The notes below the pieces were generated by a model, which was not told the origin of the DNA, made no database searches, and worked only from the letters and a program-made list of their open reading frames with translations. A stretch of DNA of 64,000 nt from Pseudomonas sp. Irchel 3E20 (GTDB taxonomy: Bacteria; Pseudomonadota; Gammaproteobacteria; Pseudomonadales; Pseudomonadaceae): positions 682,001 to 746,000 of the forward strand of contig NZ_FYEE01000001.1 in NCBI RefSeq assembly GCF_900187645.1. The letters are read 5' to 3'. The number at the start of each line of letters is the position of its first letter. Within the stretch, counting starts at the first letter, position 1. Positions 46,758 through 59,539 of this stretch are shown piece by piece. The position numbers and the translations under genes were made by a program.

Positions 46758-47162
46758 TCAGCTTTCCTCCAACCACCAACGCAGCGGTTTGCCTTGGGCG
46801 GGCCAGAAGCGCAGTTGGTCGATGGGCGAGATGTCCCAGCGCTGTACGGTTTCCAGGGATTTGAGGAAGCGTTGTTCCTGCTCCATCAAGGCTGGGGCGC
46901 ACAGTTTGCGGGTGCTGCCGACTTTGCCGAAGCTGAGTTTTTCACCGTCCAGGCTGTACGGCGCGAACCAGTGGTTGCAACCGGCGGTGCCATAGGCGCG
47001 GCCGTCGGCGCCGAGGGTGATGGTCAGGTGGCTGCGGTCGATCAGCGGCCTTTCGCCGATCCACTCCAGCAAGTAGCTGCGGTCCTGTTGCAGCTTCACC
47101 GGTTCGGCGGCGCAGCCTAGCAGGCTGGCGCCGAACACGGCGATCCAGGCCGCACGTTTCAT
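46758..47162 (-). CDS. META-domain lipoprotein
   Basis: 134 residues from the ATG at 47162. Signal peptide with lipobox SLLGC (Cys17), then a META/HslJ-like domain: WIGERPLIDRSHLTITLG and GRAYGTAGCNHWFAPYSLDG. The start overlaps the previous gene by 4 nt. Likely a periplasmic or outer-membrane lipoprotein; function unknown. Confidence 0.85.
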   Translation of the reverse strand: MKRAAWIAVFGASLLGCAAEPVKLQQDRSYLLEWIGERPLIDRSHLTITLGADGRAYGTAGCNHWFAPYSLDGEKLSFGKVGSTRKLCAPALMEQEQRFLKSLETVQRWDISPIDQLRFWPAQGKPLRWWLEES

Positions 47163-47596
47163 GGGCGAGCCTGCTGGCATTTTTGGCACAGGTGCTTTTC
47201 CCCTTCGCTGCTCCAGCCCAGTTCGGCGATGCGCGCCGTGGCGGCAGGTTTTTGCGCCTTGGCGCCGAGCTTGGCGTCCACCGCGAATTCAAAGTCCAGG
47301 GTGGCGGCACAACCGTCGCAGTTGACCTGCCAGGTGTGGATCGCCAGTTCGCCGAATGCCGGGCCCTGGGTCATGGCCACCCATTGGCCCATGGGCTTGA
47401 GCAGGTGGCGCACGTTGTCGACGGTCAGGCGCATGTGCAGGCTTTTGCTGCCCTTGAGGGTTACCAGCAGCACGTCGTTCTGCCGGATGGCGCCGCCCTG
47501 GCCGGTGACCTGGTAGCGGCCGGGCATCAGGGCGCGGACTTCGGTCAGGGTGTGCTGCGGGTTCATCAGTGTGTAGCGGAAATCGTGTTCGGCCAT
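47159..47596 (-). CDS. Conserved hypothetical protein with two CxxC pairs
   Basis: A 145-residue soluble protein. NCDGCAATLDFEFAVDAKLG and the C-terminal LCQKCQQARP each hold a CxxC, together a probable zinc site. No other motif is recognised. It is cotranscribed with the META-domain lipoprotein gene. Confidence 0.7.
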   Translation of the reverse strand: MAEHDFRYTLMNPQHTLTEVRALMPGRYQVTGQGGAIRQNDVLLVTLKGSKSLHMRLTVDNVRHLLKPMGQWVAMTQGPAFGELAIHTWQVNCDGCAATLDFEFAVDAKLGAKAQKPAATARIAELGWSSEGEKHLCQKCQQARP

Positions 47597-47685
47597 GGGT
47601 CCTCCAGATAGGCCCGGTATGCTAGCACGCTGACCTCATCTGGCGACTGGCCCGTGCGACCTTCGATCCGGCGGGCCGCGCCCTT

Positions 47686-48675
47686 TCAGCCTTCGACCAG
47701 GTTTTGCGGGGTGCCGCCAGCCCACGCGGCGATGTTGTCCAGGGTAGTTTGGGCGATGGCGGCCAGGGCTTCACGGGTGAGGAAGGCCTGGTGGGCGGTG
47801 ACGATCACGTTGGGGAAGGTCAGCAGCCGCGCCAGCACGTCGTCCTGCAACGGCAGGTCGGAGCGGTCCTCGAAGAACAACTGGGCTTCTTCTTCATAGA
47901 CGTCCAGCCCCAGGTAGCCCAATTGGCCGTCCTTGAGGGCGTCGATCAGCGCGGGGGTGTCCACCAGGCCGCCGCGGCCGGTGTTGATGAGCATCGCCCC
48001 GGGCTGCATATGGGCCAGGGAGTCGCGGTTTATCAGGTGTTTGCTCTGGGCGGTGAGCGGGCAGTGCAGGCTGATGATCTGCGCCTGGGCCAGCAGTTCG
48101 GGCAGGCTCAGGTAGCGCGCGCCGAGGGCCAGCACCTGGGGGTTGGGGAAGGGATCATAGGCCAGCAGTTGGCAGCCGAACCCGGCCATGATCTTGGCGA
48201 AGGTGGCGCCGATCTGCCCGGTGCCGACCACGCCCACGGTCTTGCCCACCAGGTCGAACCCGGTCAGGCCATGGAGGCTGAAATCGCCTTCGCGGGTGCG
48301 GTTGTAGGCGCGGTGCAGGCGCCGGTTGAGGGCCAGGATCAAGGCCACCGCGTGTTCGGCCACGGCGTGGGGCGAGTAGGCCGGCACGCGCACGATGCCC
48401 AGCCCCAGGCGTTTGGCCACCGCCAGGTCGACGTGGTTGTAGCCGGCCGAACGCAGGGCGATCAGGCGCGTACCGCCGGCGGCCAGGTGTTCGAGCACCG
48501 GGGCGCTGAGGTCGTCATTGATGAAGGCGCACACCACTTCGTGGTGTGCGGCCAGGGCCACGGTGTCCAGGCTCAGGCGTGCGCTCTGGAAGTGCAGCTC
48601 CACGCCGGGCGGCAGGGCGGCGGCGAGGAAGCTGTCGCGGTCGTAGGTTTGGCTGCTGAAGAGGAGGGTGCGCAT
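47686..48675 (-). CDS. ldhA: D-lactate dehydrogenase / 2-hydroxyacid dehydrogenase
   Basis: 329 residues from the ATG at 48675 (MRTLLFSSQTYDRDSF). NAD-binding motif VGVVGTGQIGATFAKIMAGF (about 146-165), catalytic Arg in LINTGRGGLVD, Glu in YEEEAQ and His in VTAHQAFLT. Length and TYDRDSF start match fermentative D-LDH (LdhA). It lies directly downstream of gacS, as in other pseudomonads. Confidence 0.92.
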   Translation of the reverse strand: MRTLLFSSQTYDRDSFLAAALPPGVELHFQSARLSLDTVALAAHHEVVCAFINDDLSAPVLEHLAAGGTRLIALRSAGYNHVDLAVAKRLGLGIVRVPAYSPHAVAEHAVALILALNRRLHRAYNRTREGDFSLHGLTGFDLVGKTVGVVGTGQIGATFAKIMAGFGCQLLAYDPFPNPQVLALGARYLSLPELLAQAQIISLHCPLTAQSKHLINRDSLAHMQPGAMLINTGRGGLVDTPALIDALKDGQLGYLGLDVYEEEAQLFFEDRSDLPLQDDVLARLLTFPNVIVTAHQAFLTREALAAIAQTTLDNIAAWAGGTPQNLVEG

Positions 48676-48704
48676 GGGGGGAATCCTTATCCGTGTGAGG
48701 GCCA

Positions 48705-48794
48705 AGTGAGAGCGAGCCTGCTCGCCGTAGCGGTTGTTCATTCAGCGGCTCGGTTGCCCGGTACAGCGCCATCGCGAGCGGGCTCGCTCCCACT
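48705..48794. repeat. REPIN (paired inverted REP units)
   Basis: GTGAGAGCGAGCCTGCTCGC and the inverted CCATCGCGAGCGGGCTCGCTCCCAC face each other across about 35 nt between gacS and ldhA. Confidence 0.75.
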
Positions 48795-48812
48795 GGGGGC
48801 CAATGGGGGCCA

Positions 48813-51566
<2,754 letters not shown>

Positions 51567-51768
51567 TCGACTCTCCCGGTGGGGCGGTATGAAAAGTGGT
51601 AGGCGGCCATGCTGGTACACATCCTTGGCGATCTAGCAGGCAATTGCCGCCAATTAACGCCGTTAACGGGTGGCCTGTGCAAGTGTTATGCCTTGGTCCG
51701 GGTATGCAGGTTGCTCCTTGGAGGGCAATCTTGAATAATCGCCAACTGAGAATTACTTGCACAGGCCA

Positions 51769-52491
51769 ATGAATCCCATATCTATTGCCCCGCCGCGCAT
51801 CCTGACCATTGAAGACGACCCCGTGCTGGGTGCCTATGTCCACGAGCACCTAGGCCGCTGTGGCTTCCAGGTGACCTGGTGCCAGAACGGCAGCGAGGGC
51901 CTGGAGATCGCGCGCAAAACGCCGTTCGACCTGGTGCTGATGGACATCCTGCTGCCGGGCATGAACGGTTTGACGGTGCTCACCCACCTGCGCCAAAGCC
52001 ATACGCTGCCGGTGATCCTGATGTCGGCCCTGGGGGCCGAAGCCGACCGTATCAGCGGTTTTCGCCTGGGGGCCGACGATTACCTGCCCAAGCCGTTCAG
52101 CATGGCCGAGCTGCGGGTGCGCATCGAAGCCATCCTGCGCCGCGTCGCCCTGGATCGGCGCCAGCCGCCCGCGCCACTGTACAGCGAAGTGCAGAGCCTG
52201 CGTTTCGACGATGAACTGTGCGACGTGCACTACGGCCAACAGTGGGCCGGGCTGACCCGCAGCGAGTATCGCCTGCTCGAAACCCTGCACCGCAACGCCG
52301 ACGAAGTGCTGAGCAAGGCCTTCCTTTATCAGCACGTCCTGCAACGCGGCTATGCGCCCCACGACCGCAGCCTGGACATGCACGTCAGCCAGATCCGCCG
52401 CAAGCTCAAGGCCATCAGCTACAGCGAGCGCGAAGTGCGCACGGTGTGGGGCAAGGGCTACGTCTTGAGTGCCGTCGATGAAAAGGGCTGA
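51769..52491 (+). CDS. OmpR-family response regulator (PirR-like position)
   Basis: A 240-residue regulator starting MNPISIAPPRIL at 51769. Receiver: TIEDDPVLGAYV, LVLMDILLPGMNGLT, LMSALGAEADR, YLPKPFSMAELRVRI. The winged helix ends HDRSLDMHVSQIRRKL and VWGKGYVL. The kinase gene overlaps by 14 nt. The same place beside gacS is held in P. aeruginosa by a pair named PirRS, but no pirA receptor gene is present here, so that name is not transferred. Confidence 0.87.
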   Translation: MNPISIAPPRILTIEDDPVLGAYVHEHLGRCGFQVTWCQNGSEGLEIARKTPFDLVLMDILLPGMNGLTVLTHLRQSHTLPVILMSALGAEADRISGFRLGADDYLPKPFSMAELRVRIEAILRRVALDRRQPPAPLYSEVQSLRFDDELCDVHYGQQWAGLTRSEYRLLETLHRNADEVLSKAFLYQHVLQRGYAPHDRSLDMHVSQIRRKLKAISYSEREVRTVWGKGYVLSAVDEKG

Positions 52492-53839
52492 CCTGCCGGA
52501 CCGGCATTCGCTGTTCTGGAAACTGGCGTTTTTGCTGGTGGCCTTCTGCTTGCTGATGATCTGGCTGAGCCTGTCGTGGGGCCGCTACGTGGAGCAGCGC
52601 AACCTGTTCCTCTCCGACGAGGCCCGCGTCACCCTCAGTGGCTATGCGGCCGAGGCTGAGCACGCCTGGCTCAAGGGCGGCGCCGAGGCATTGGACGCCT
52701 GGCAACTGGAAATGGCCGAGCGGGAAAACACCTGGGTCGGGGTTGTCGGCAACGACCTGCAAACCCTGAGCAATTACCCGCCGACCCACCAGCAAAGCCA
52801 GCACATGACCTTTTTGCGCGGCCTGGACTGGCCCATGAGCAGCCGCGCCCGCCGTGCGCCTTGGCTGAAAATCCCGTTCCCCAACGACCCCAGCCAGGGC
52901 AGCCTGGTGATGGAACTGCCGCAGCGCTTTTTGCCCGGCCAATACCGCGTGGCCTGGCGGGTGGTTACCAGCGGCGTGATCCCCGGTCTGTTCACCTTGC
53001 TGCTGTGCGTGGGCCTGTACCGCATGCTCATCCTGCCCCTTAACACCTTGCGCGAGCAGGCCAACGCCTGGCGCGCCGACCAACTCAGCGCGCGTTTGCC
53101 GGCGCGGGCCCTCAACCGCGCCGATGAGCTGGGCGAGTTGGGGCGGGCGTTCGAGCAGATGTCCGAACGCCTGCAAAGCACGGTGGCAGTGCAGCAGCAA
53201 TTGCTGCGTGACCTGTCCCACGAATTGCGCACGCCCCTGAGCCGCCTGCGGGTGGCCAGCGAAAGCGAAGAAGACCTGATGCGCCTGCGTGAGCGCATCG
53301 GCCGGGAAGTCGACGGCATGCAGCGCCTGGTGGATGACACCCTGCAACTGGCCTGGCTCGACACCGAGCGCGCACCGTTGCCGGAGGAAGACATCCAAGT
53401 CCAGGCGTTGTGGGAGATGCTTTGCGAAAACGCCAGCTATGAACGGGCCTGGCCCCCGGCGCAATTGCAGTGCTCGGTGGACGCCTCCTGCTGGGTGCGC
53501 GGGCACCTCAACACCCTGGCCCAGGCTCTGGAAAACATCCTGCGCAATGCCATTCGCCATTCTCCGGCCAACGGCATTGTTAGCCTGGCGGCACAGCGCG
53601 AGGGCGACTACTGGCACTTGTGGTTGCAGGACGAAGGCGGCGGCGTGGCCCAAGAGGACCTGGAGCGGATGTTCGACCCCTTCATCCGCCTCGACGGCTC
53701 ACGCCCCGGCGACGGCGGTTTCGGCCTGGGCCTGAGCATCGCCCGCAACGCCGTGCAGCGCCAGGGCGGCAGCTTGTGGGCGGAAAACGCCGAGCGTGGC
53801 CTGCGGGTGCACATGAAATTGCGCGCACGGGTGGGGTGA
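52478..53839 (+). CDS. Sensor histidine kinase partner of the preceding regulator
   Basis: A 453-residue kinase from the ATG at 52478. TM1 (about 13-32), periplasmic domain, TM2 (about 163-185), HAMP, HisKA DLSHELRTPLSRLRVASE with H248, HATPase with ILRNAIRHS, DEGGGVAQ and GGFGLGLSIARNA. The stimulus is unknown. Confidence 0.88.
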   Translation: MKRADLPDRHSLFWKLAFLLVAFCLLMIWLSLSWGRYVEQRNLFLSDEARVTLSGYAAEAEHAWLKGGAEALDAWQLEMAERENTWVGVVGNDLQTLSNYPPTHQQSQHMTFLRGLDWPMSSRARRAPWLKIPFPNDPSQGSLVMELPQRFLPGQYRVAWRVVTSGVIPGLFTLLLCVGLYRMLILPLNTLREQANAWRADQLSARLPARALNRADELGELGRAFEQMSERLQSTVAVQQQLLRDLSHELRTPLSRLRVASESEEDLMRLRERIGREVDGMQRLVDDTLQLAWLDTERAPLPEEDIQVQALWEMLCENASYERAWPPAQLQCSVDASCWVRGHLNTLAQALENILRNAIRHSPANGIVSLAAQREGDYWHLWLQDEGGGVAQEDLERMFDPFIRLDGSRPGDGGFGLGLSIARNAVQRQGGSLWAENAERGLRVHMKLRARVG

Positions 53840-53951
53840 AACCTCTGCAACGCTTATTCCCAGATGCCATAAGCACCACACTTTGCGTGATATGGCCTGT
53901 GGCGGTTTGCCGGTATGATGTGCGCCCCGCAGTCTGGATTGCGAATACGCC

Positions 53952-54854
53952 ATGACCTTGCAGTACCCCACCATCGCCGATTGCGTCGGCAACACTCCGC
54001 TGGTCCGTTTGCAACGCCTGCCCGGCGTCACCAGCAACACCCTGCTGCTCAAGCTCGAGGGCAATAACCCGGCGGGTTCGGTCAAGGACCGGCCGGCGCT
54101 GTCGATGATTACCCGTGCCGAATTGCGCGGGCAGATCCACGCCGGTGACACGCTGATCGAGGCGACCTCGGGCAACACCGGGATCGCCCTGGCGATGGCG
54201 GCAGCGATCAAGGGCTACAAGATGATCCTCATCATGCCCGACAACTCCAGTGCCGAGCGCAAGGCCGCCATGACCGCCTATGGCGCCGAGCTGATCCTGG
54301 TCAGCCAGGAGGAGGGCATGGAAGGCGCCCGCGACCTGGCCCAGCGTATGGAAGCCGATGGCCGTGGCAAGGTGCTCGACCAGTTCGCCAACGGCGACAA
54401 CCCCGAAGCGCACTACACCAGCACCGGCCCGGAAATCTGGCGCCAGACCGAGGGCGGCATCACCCATTTCATCAGCTCCATGGGCACCACGGGCACCATC
54501 ATGGGTGTCTCGCGCTACCTCAAGGAGCAGAGCGCCAGTGTGCAGATCATCGGCCTGCAACCGATGGAAGGCTCGGCCATCCCCGGCATCCGCCGCTGGC
54601 CGGAAGAATACCTGCCCAAGATCTACCAGGCTGAGCGCGTCGATCGCATCGTCGATATGGCACAAAGCGAAGCCGAGGACGTGACCCGGCGCCTGGCCCG
54701 CGAGGAAGGCATTTTCTGTGGCGTGTCCTCGGGCGGGGCGGTGGCGGCGATGTTGCGCCTGTCCCAGGAAGTGGAAAACGCGGTGATGGTGGCCATCATC
54801 TGCGACCGAGGCGACCGTTACCTGTCGACCGGCATTTTCGACGCGGCCAACTGA
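53952..54854 (+). CDS. cysM: Cysteine synthase B (O-acetylserine sulfhydrylase)
   Basis: A 300-residue PLP enzyme. The PLP lysine is in [11 protein letters not shown] (K45), the phosphate-binding loop [12 protein letters not shown], and [11 protein letters not shown] and [11 protein letters not shown] follow. The CysM branch is supported by length and by the short active-site loop. It makes cysteine from O-acetylserine and sulfide or thiosulfate. The TGA shares a base with the next ATG. Confidence 0.93.
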   Translation: MTLQYPTIADCVGNTPLVRLQRLPGVTSNTLLLKLEGNNPAGSVKDRPALSMITRAELRGQIHAGDTLIEATSGNTGIALAMAAAIKGYKMILIMPDNSSAERKAAMTAYGAELILVSQEEGMEGARDLAQRMEADGRGKVLDQFANGDNPEAHYTSTGPEIWRQTEGGITHFISSMGTTGTIMGVSRYLKEQSASVQIIGLQPMEGSAIPGIRRWPEEYLPKIYQAERVDRIVDMAQSEAEDVTRRLAREEGIFCGVSSGGAVAAMLRLSQEVENAVMVAIICDRGDRYLSTGIFDAAN

Positions 54855-56206
54855 TGGCCAAGCACGAGAGAGGCCTGCGCTTCCAGCCCAGTGGCGGCAC
54901 CAAGGCCCCGCAGGTTCCTACCGGCAAGAAGCAGCGCTTGAGCATCGAACGCCTGGCCAACGATGGCCGTGGCATTGCCTTTGTCGAGGGGCGCACCTGG
55001 TTCGTCAGCGGTGCCCTGGCCGGTGAAGAGGTGGACGCCCGAGTGCTGGGCGCCCACGGCAAAGTGGTCGAGGCCCGCGCCGAGCGCGTGCTCAAGGCCA
55101 GCGAGCTGCGCCGCGCCGAACCCTGCGCCCACGCCGGGCGCTGCGGCGGTTGCAGCGTCCAGCATTTGCCCCACGCCGAACAACTTGCCCTGAAACAGCG
55201 CATGTTGGCTGAGCAGTTGTCCCGGGTCGCGGGTGTGCAGCCCGAGGAGTGGGCCGCGCCCCTGAGCGGGCCGGAGTTTGGCTACCGCCGCCGCGCTCGC
55301 GTGGCCGTGCGCTGGGACGCCAAGGCCAAGCGCCTGGATGTCGGGTTTCGCGCCGCCGCCAGTCAGGACATCATCGCCATCAGCGATTGCCCGGTGCTGG
55401 TACAACCTTTGCAGCCGATCATGAGCCGCTTGCCCGACATGCTCCGGCGCCTGAGCAAGCCCCAGGCCCTGGGCCATGTCGAGTTGTTCAGCGGCTCGTC
55501 CATCGCCGTGCTGTTGCGGCACATGGCGCCGTTGGCGGACGCGGACCTGGCGATCCTCCAGGAATTCTGCACCTTCCATGACGCCCAGCTGTGGCTGCAC
55601 GGCGACGGCGAGCCGCAACCGCTGAACGCGGACGCGACCCTGGGTTATCCCCTGGAGCCCTGGGGCCTGGAACTGGCCTACCGGCCGGGGGATTTTGTCC
55701 AGGTCAACGCCGCGGTCAACACCGCCATGGTCGCCCAGGCCCTGCAATGGCTGGCGCCGCAGGCGGATGAGCGGGTGCTGGACCTGTTCTGCGGCCTAGG
55801 CAACTTTGCCTTGCCGCTGGCCCGGCAGGTGCGCGAAGTGGTAGCGGTCGAAGGCGTGCAGGCCATGGTCGAGCGCGCGGCGCAGAACGCGGTGAACAAC
55901 AATCTGCATAACGCGAAGTTTTTTCAGGCCGATTTATCCCAGCCATTGGCGGCTGCCGGATGGGCCGGCGAAGGCTTTTGTGCGGTACTCTTGGACCCAC
56001 CGCGCGACGGTGCCTTTGAGGTGGTGCGCAAGCTTGCCTCCTTGGGTGCCAAACGTGTGGTGTACGTGTCATGCAACCCGGCCACGCTGGCGCGTGACAC
56101 ACAGGAATTGGTCAAGCAGGGCTACCGGTTAAAACGTGCCGGGATCCTCGATATGTTTCCTCAGACGGCACATGTCGAGGCCATGGCGTTATTTGAAGCG
56201 AGCTAG
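54854..56206 (+). CDS. rlmD: 23S rRNA (uracil-1939-C5)-methyltransferase RlmD
   Basis: A 450-residue enzyme. N-terminal TRAM domain, then the Fe-S cysteines [14 protein letters not shown]. The SAM domain reads [29 protein letters not shown] and [12 protein letters not shown], where the Cys is the catalytic nucleophile. Formerly RumA/YgcA. Cotranslated with cysM (1-nt overlap); relA is 124 nt downstream. Confidence 0.94.
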   Translation: MAKHERGLRFQPSGGTKAPQVPTGKKQRLSIERLANDGRGIAFVEGRTWFVSGALAGEEVDARVLGAHGKVVEARAERVLKASELRRAEPCAHAGRCGGCSVQHLPHAEQLALKQRMLAEQLSRVAGVQPEEWAAPLSGPEFGYRRRARVAVRWDAKAKRLDVGFRAAASQDIIAISDCPVLVQPLQPIMSRLPDMLRRLSKPQALGHVELFSGSSIAVLLRHMAPLADADLAILQEFCTFHDAQLWLHGDGEPQPLNADATLGYPLEPWGLELAYRPGDFVQVNAAVNTAMVAQALQWLAPQADERVLDLFCGLGNFALPLARQVREVVAVEGVQAMVERAAQNAVNNNLHNAKFFQADLSQPLAAAGWAGEGFCAVLLDPPRDGAFEVVRKLASLGAKRVVYVSCNPATLARDTQELVKQGYRLKRAGILDMFPQTAHVEAMALFEAS

Positions 56207-56330
56207 GATGGCTCGTCTGGTCCGACTGGCCCGCCGTTGCACGTTCCCCGCCAGCCCAGCGGGGGCGCAACGGTAGCGAAGGTCAGCGATTTTGACGCAT
56301 TGAACGTGCGTCGTAGGGAAGGTAAGCAAG

Positions 56331-58574
56331 ATGGTACAGGTGAGAGCACACCAGCCGATCAACACCGACGGCAGTATCAATCTCGAGGCATGGCTCGATC
56401 ATGCGGTCAGCGTCGATATGGCGCTGGACCGCCAGGCCTTGAAAGAAGCCTGCGAGTTCGCTCGTGAGGCTGAGCAACAAGACAACGCGGCGAAGAATCT
56501 GTGGGCCGAGGGGACGTCGAGTTTCCGCACCGGTCTGGAAATCGCGGAGATCCTCGCCGACCTCAAACTCGACCAGGATTCCCTGGTGGCCGCGGTTCTC
56601 TACCGCGGCGTGCGCGAAGGCCAGATCCAGCTCCCGGCCGTGAGCCAGCGCTTCGGCCCGGTGGTGGCCAAGCTGATCGACGGCGTGCTGCGCATGGCGG
56701 CCATCAGTGCCAGCCTGAGCCCGCGCCAGTCCCTGGTGCTGGGCACCCAAGGGCAGGTGGAAAACCTGCGCAAGATGCTCGTGGCCCTGGTGGACGACGT
56801 GCGTGTGGCGCTGATTAAGCTGGCCGAACGCACGTGCGCGATCCGCGCGGTGAAAACCGCCGACGACGAAAAGCGCAACCGCGTCGCCCGGGAAGTCTTC
56901 GACATCTACGCGCCCCTGGCACACCGCTTGGGCATCGGCCATATCAAGTGGGAGCTGGAGGACCTGTCCTTCCGCTACCTGGAGCCTGACCAGTACAAGC
57001 AGATCGCCACCTTGCTCCACGAACGGCGCCTGGACCGCGAGCGCTTTATCAGCGACGTGATGAACCAGTTGCAGAACGAGTTGCAGGCCACGGGTGTGGA
57101 CGCCGACATCAGCGGCCGGGCCAAGCACATCTACTCGATCTGGCGAAAAATGCAGCGCAAGGGTCTGGAATTCAGCCAGATCTACGATGTGCGCGCGCTG
57201 CGCGTGCTGGTGCCGGAAATGCGCGACTGCTACACCGCGCTGGGCATCGTCCACACCCTGTGGCGGCACATTCCCAAAGAGTTCGACGACTACATCGCCA
57301 ACCCCAAGGAAAACGGCTACCGCTCGCTGCACACCGCGGTGATCGGCCCCGAGGGCAAGGTGCTGGAAGTACAGATCCGCACCCACGCGATGCACGAAGA
57401 GGCGGAGTTGGGCGTGTGCGCCCACTGGCGCTACAAGGGCACCGACGTCAAGTCCGGCTCCAACCACTACGAGGAGAAAATCTCCTGGTTGCGCCAGGTG
57501 CTGGAATGGCACGAAGAACTGGGCGACATCGGTGGCCTGGCCGAACAGCTGCGGGTGGATATCGAGCCCGACCGGGTCTACATCTTCACCCCGGACGGCC
57601 ACGCCATCGACCTGCCCAAGGGCGCCACGCCGCTGGACTTCGCCTACCGGGTGCACACCGAAATCGGCCACAACTGCCGGGGCGCGAAGATCAACGGGCG
57701 CATCGTGCCGCTCAACTACAGCCTGCAGACCGGCGAGCAGGTGGAGATCATCACCAGCAAGCACGGCACCCCGAGCCGCGACTGGCTGAACCCGAACCTG
57801 GGCTACATCACCACGTCGCGGGCGCGGGCCAAGATCGTCCACTGGTTCAAGTTGCAGGCGCGCGACCAGAACGTCGCCGCCGGCAAGACCCTGCTGGAAC
57901 GCGAACTGGCACGCCTGGGCCTGCCCCAGGTGGATTTCGACAAGTTGGCGGAAAAAGCCAACATGAAGATCGCCGACGACATGTATGCCGCCCTCGGTGC
58001 CGGCGACCTGCGCCTGGCTCAACTGGTCAACCTGGCCCAGCAACTGGTGGAGCCGGAGCGCGGCAACGAGCAATTAGAGCTGATCCCGCGCAAGGCCACC
58101 GGCTACAAACCGGGCAAGCGCGGCGATATCCAGATCCAGGGCGTGGGCAACCTGATGACGCAAATGGCCGGCTGCTGCCAGCCGCTGCCGGGGGACGCCA
58201 TCGTCGGCTACATCACCCAGGGCCGCGGCGTCAGCATCCACCGCCAGGACTGCGCCTCGGTGCTGCAACTGGGCGGGCGCGAGCCGGAGCGGATCATCCA
58301 GGTCAGTTGGGGCCCGGTGCCGGTGCTGACTTACCCGGTGGACATCATCATCCGCGCTTACGACCGTTCCGGGCTGCTGCGGGACGTGTCCCAGGTGCTG
58401 CTCAACGAGCGCATCAACGTGCTGGCGGTCAACACCCGCTCGAACAAAGAGGACAACACCGCGCTGATGTCCCTGACCATCGAGATCCCGGGGTTGGACG
58501 CGTTGGGGCGGTTGCTGGGGCGTATTTCCCAGTTGCCCAACATCATCGAGACCCGGCGTAATCGCACGCCATAA
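56331..58574 (+). CDS. relA: (p)ppGpp synthetase RelA
   Basis: A 747-residue RelA, the usual Pseudomonas length. Inactive HD-like domain (about 60-200; the HD pair is degenerate), synthetase domain with HIYSIWRKMQRKGLEF and YDVRALRVLV, TGS domain starting RVYIFTPDGHAIDLPKGAT, then the zinc-finger/CC region with CCQPLPGD, and a C-terminal ACT domain. It makes (p)ppGpp on stalled ribosomes. Confidence 0.95.
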   Translation: MVQVRAHQPINTDGSINLEAWLDHAVSVDMALDRQALKEACEFAREAEQQDNAAKNLWAEGTSSFRTGLEIAEILADLKLDQDSLVAAVLYRGVREGQIQLPAVSQRFGPVVAKLIDGVLRMAAISASLSPRQSLVLGTQGQVENLRKMLVALVDDVRVALIKLAERTCAIRAVKTADDEKRNRVAREVFDIYAPLAHRLGIGHIKWELEDLSFRYLEPDQYKQIATLLHERRLDRERFISDVMNQLQNELQATGVDADISGRAKHIYSIWRKMQRKGLEFSQIYDVRALRVLVPEMRDCYTALGIVHTLWRHIPKEFDDYIANPKENGYRSLHTAVIGPEGKVLEVQIRTHAMHEEAELGVCAHWRYKGTDVKSGSNHYEEKISWLRQVLEWHEELGDIGGLAEQLRVDIEPDRVYIFTPDGHAIDLPKGATPLDFAYRVHTEIGHNCRGAKINGRIVPLNYSLQTGEQVEIITSKHGTPSRDWLNPNLGYITTSRARAKIVHWFKLQARDQNVAAGKTLLERELARLGLPQVDFDKLAEKANMKIADDMYAALGAGDLRLAQLVNLAQQLVEPERGNEQLELIPRKATGYKPGKRGDIQIQGVGNLMTQMAGCCQPLPGDAIVGYITQGRGVSIHRQDCASVLQLGGREPERIIQVSWGPVPVLTYPVDIIIRAYDRSGLLRDVSQVLLNERINVLAVNTRSNKEDNTALMSLTIEIPGLDALGRLLGRISQLPNIIETRRNRTP

Positions 58575-58586
58575 AAAGGGTCGTTT

Positions 58587-58659
58587 CTGTGGGAGCGAGC
58601 CTGCTCGCGATAGCGGTGCTTCAGTCCGGCCGCTATCGCGGGCAGGCTCGCTCCCACAG
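58587..58659. repeat. REPIN (near-perfect)
   Basis: CTGTGGGAGCGAGCCTGCTC... (58587-58616) is the inverted counterpart of CCGCTATCGCGGGCAGGCTC... (58630-58659), almost identical over 30 bp with a 13-nt loop. The best-preserved REPIN in the window, between relA and mazG. Confidence 0.85.
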
Positions 58660-58680
58660 GTTTTGTGACGAGATTGAATG

Positions 58681-59535
58681 ATGTACAGCCTTGAAGACCT
58701 GCTTCACCTCATGGCCCGCCTGCGCGACCCGCAGTACGGTTGCCCGTGGGACATCAAGCAAACCTACGCCAGCATCGTGCCCCATACCCTGGAAGAGGCC
58801 TATGAAGTCGCGGACGCCATCGAGCGCGGTGATTTCGATCACTTGCAGGGTGAGTTGGGGGACTTGCTGTTCCAGGTCGTCTATTACAGCCAGTTGGCCC
58901 GTGAAGAAGGGCGTTTCGAGTTTGCCGGGGTGATCGACAGCATCACCCGCAAGCTGATCCGCCGCCACCCCCACGTGTTCCCCACCGGGGACTTGTACGC
59001 GCCGCTGGACACGCCACGCCTGGACGAAGAACAGGTCAAGCAGCGCTGGGAGCAGATCAAGGCCCAGGAGCGCGCCGAGAAGTCGGCCGCACCGCTGCAA
59101 CTGTCCCTGCTCGACGACGTGCCCGCCACTTTGCCGGCCCTGTCACGCAGCGCCAAGCTGCAAAAACGCGCCGCCCAGGTGGGGTTCGACTGGCCGGATG
59201 CGTTGCCGGTGCTGGACAAGGTCCGCGAAGAGTTGGACGAAGTGCTCGAAGCGATGGCGCAGAACGACGTTGCGGCCGTGGCCGATGAGCTGGGCGACCT
59301 GCTGTTCAGCGTGGTCAACCTGGCCCGCCACCTCAAGGTCGACCCGGAAACCGCCCTGCGTGGTGCCAATGCCAAGTTCGAGCGACGTTTCCGATTTATC
59401 GAACAGGCATTGCGCGACACCCAGCGACCCATGGAAGATTGCACCCTTCAAGAGTTGGACGCCCTGTGGGGCGAAGCCAAACGTCAGGAACAGAATTTAC
59501 CCGGCTGCGGCGCAGCTGCTGGATTGAGTGAGTAA
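58681..59535 (+). CDS. mazG: Nucleoside triphosphate pyrophosphohydrolase MazG
   Basis: A 284-residue protein with two MazG domains. The first has GCPWDIKQTYASI and HTLEEAYEVADAIE (EExxE motif), the second DKVREELDEVLEAM and VADELGDLLFSVVNLARHL. It hydrolyses NTPs and can lower (p)ppGpp-related stress signalling; next to relA this is the standard order. The ATG at 58681 is preferred; one lies 3 nt earlier. Confidence 0.94.
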   Translation: MYSLEDLLHLMARLRDPQYGCPWDIKQTYASIVPHTLEEAYEVADAIERGDFDHLQGELGDLLFQVVYYSQLAREEGRFEFAGVIDSITRKLIRRHPHVFPTGDLYAPLDTPRLDEEQVKQRWEQIKAQERAEKSAAPLQLSLLDDVPATLPALSRSAKLQKRAAQVGFDWPDALPVLDKVREELDEVLEAMAQNDVAAVADELGDLLFSVVNLARHLKVDPETALRGANAKFERRFRFIEQALRDTQRPMEDCTLQELDALWGEAKRQEQNLPGCGAAAGLSE

Positions 59536-59539
59536 GCAC

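Noticed and set aside
57260..58561. 433-codon open frame overlapping relA
   Set aside because: Arg/Pro/Gly-rich out-of-frame reading inside relA with no family motif.
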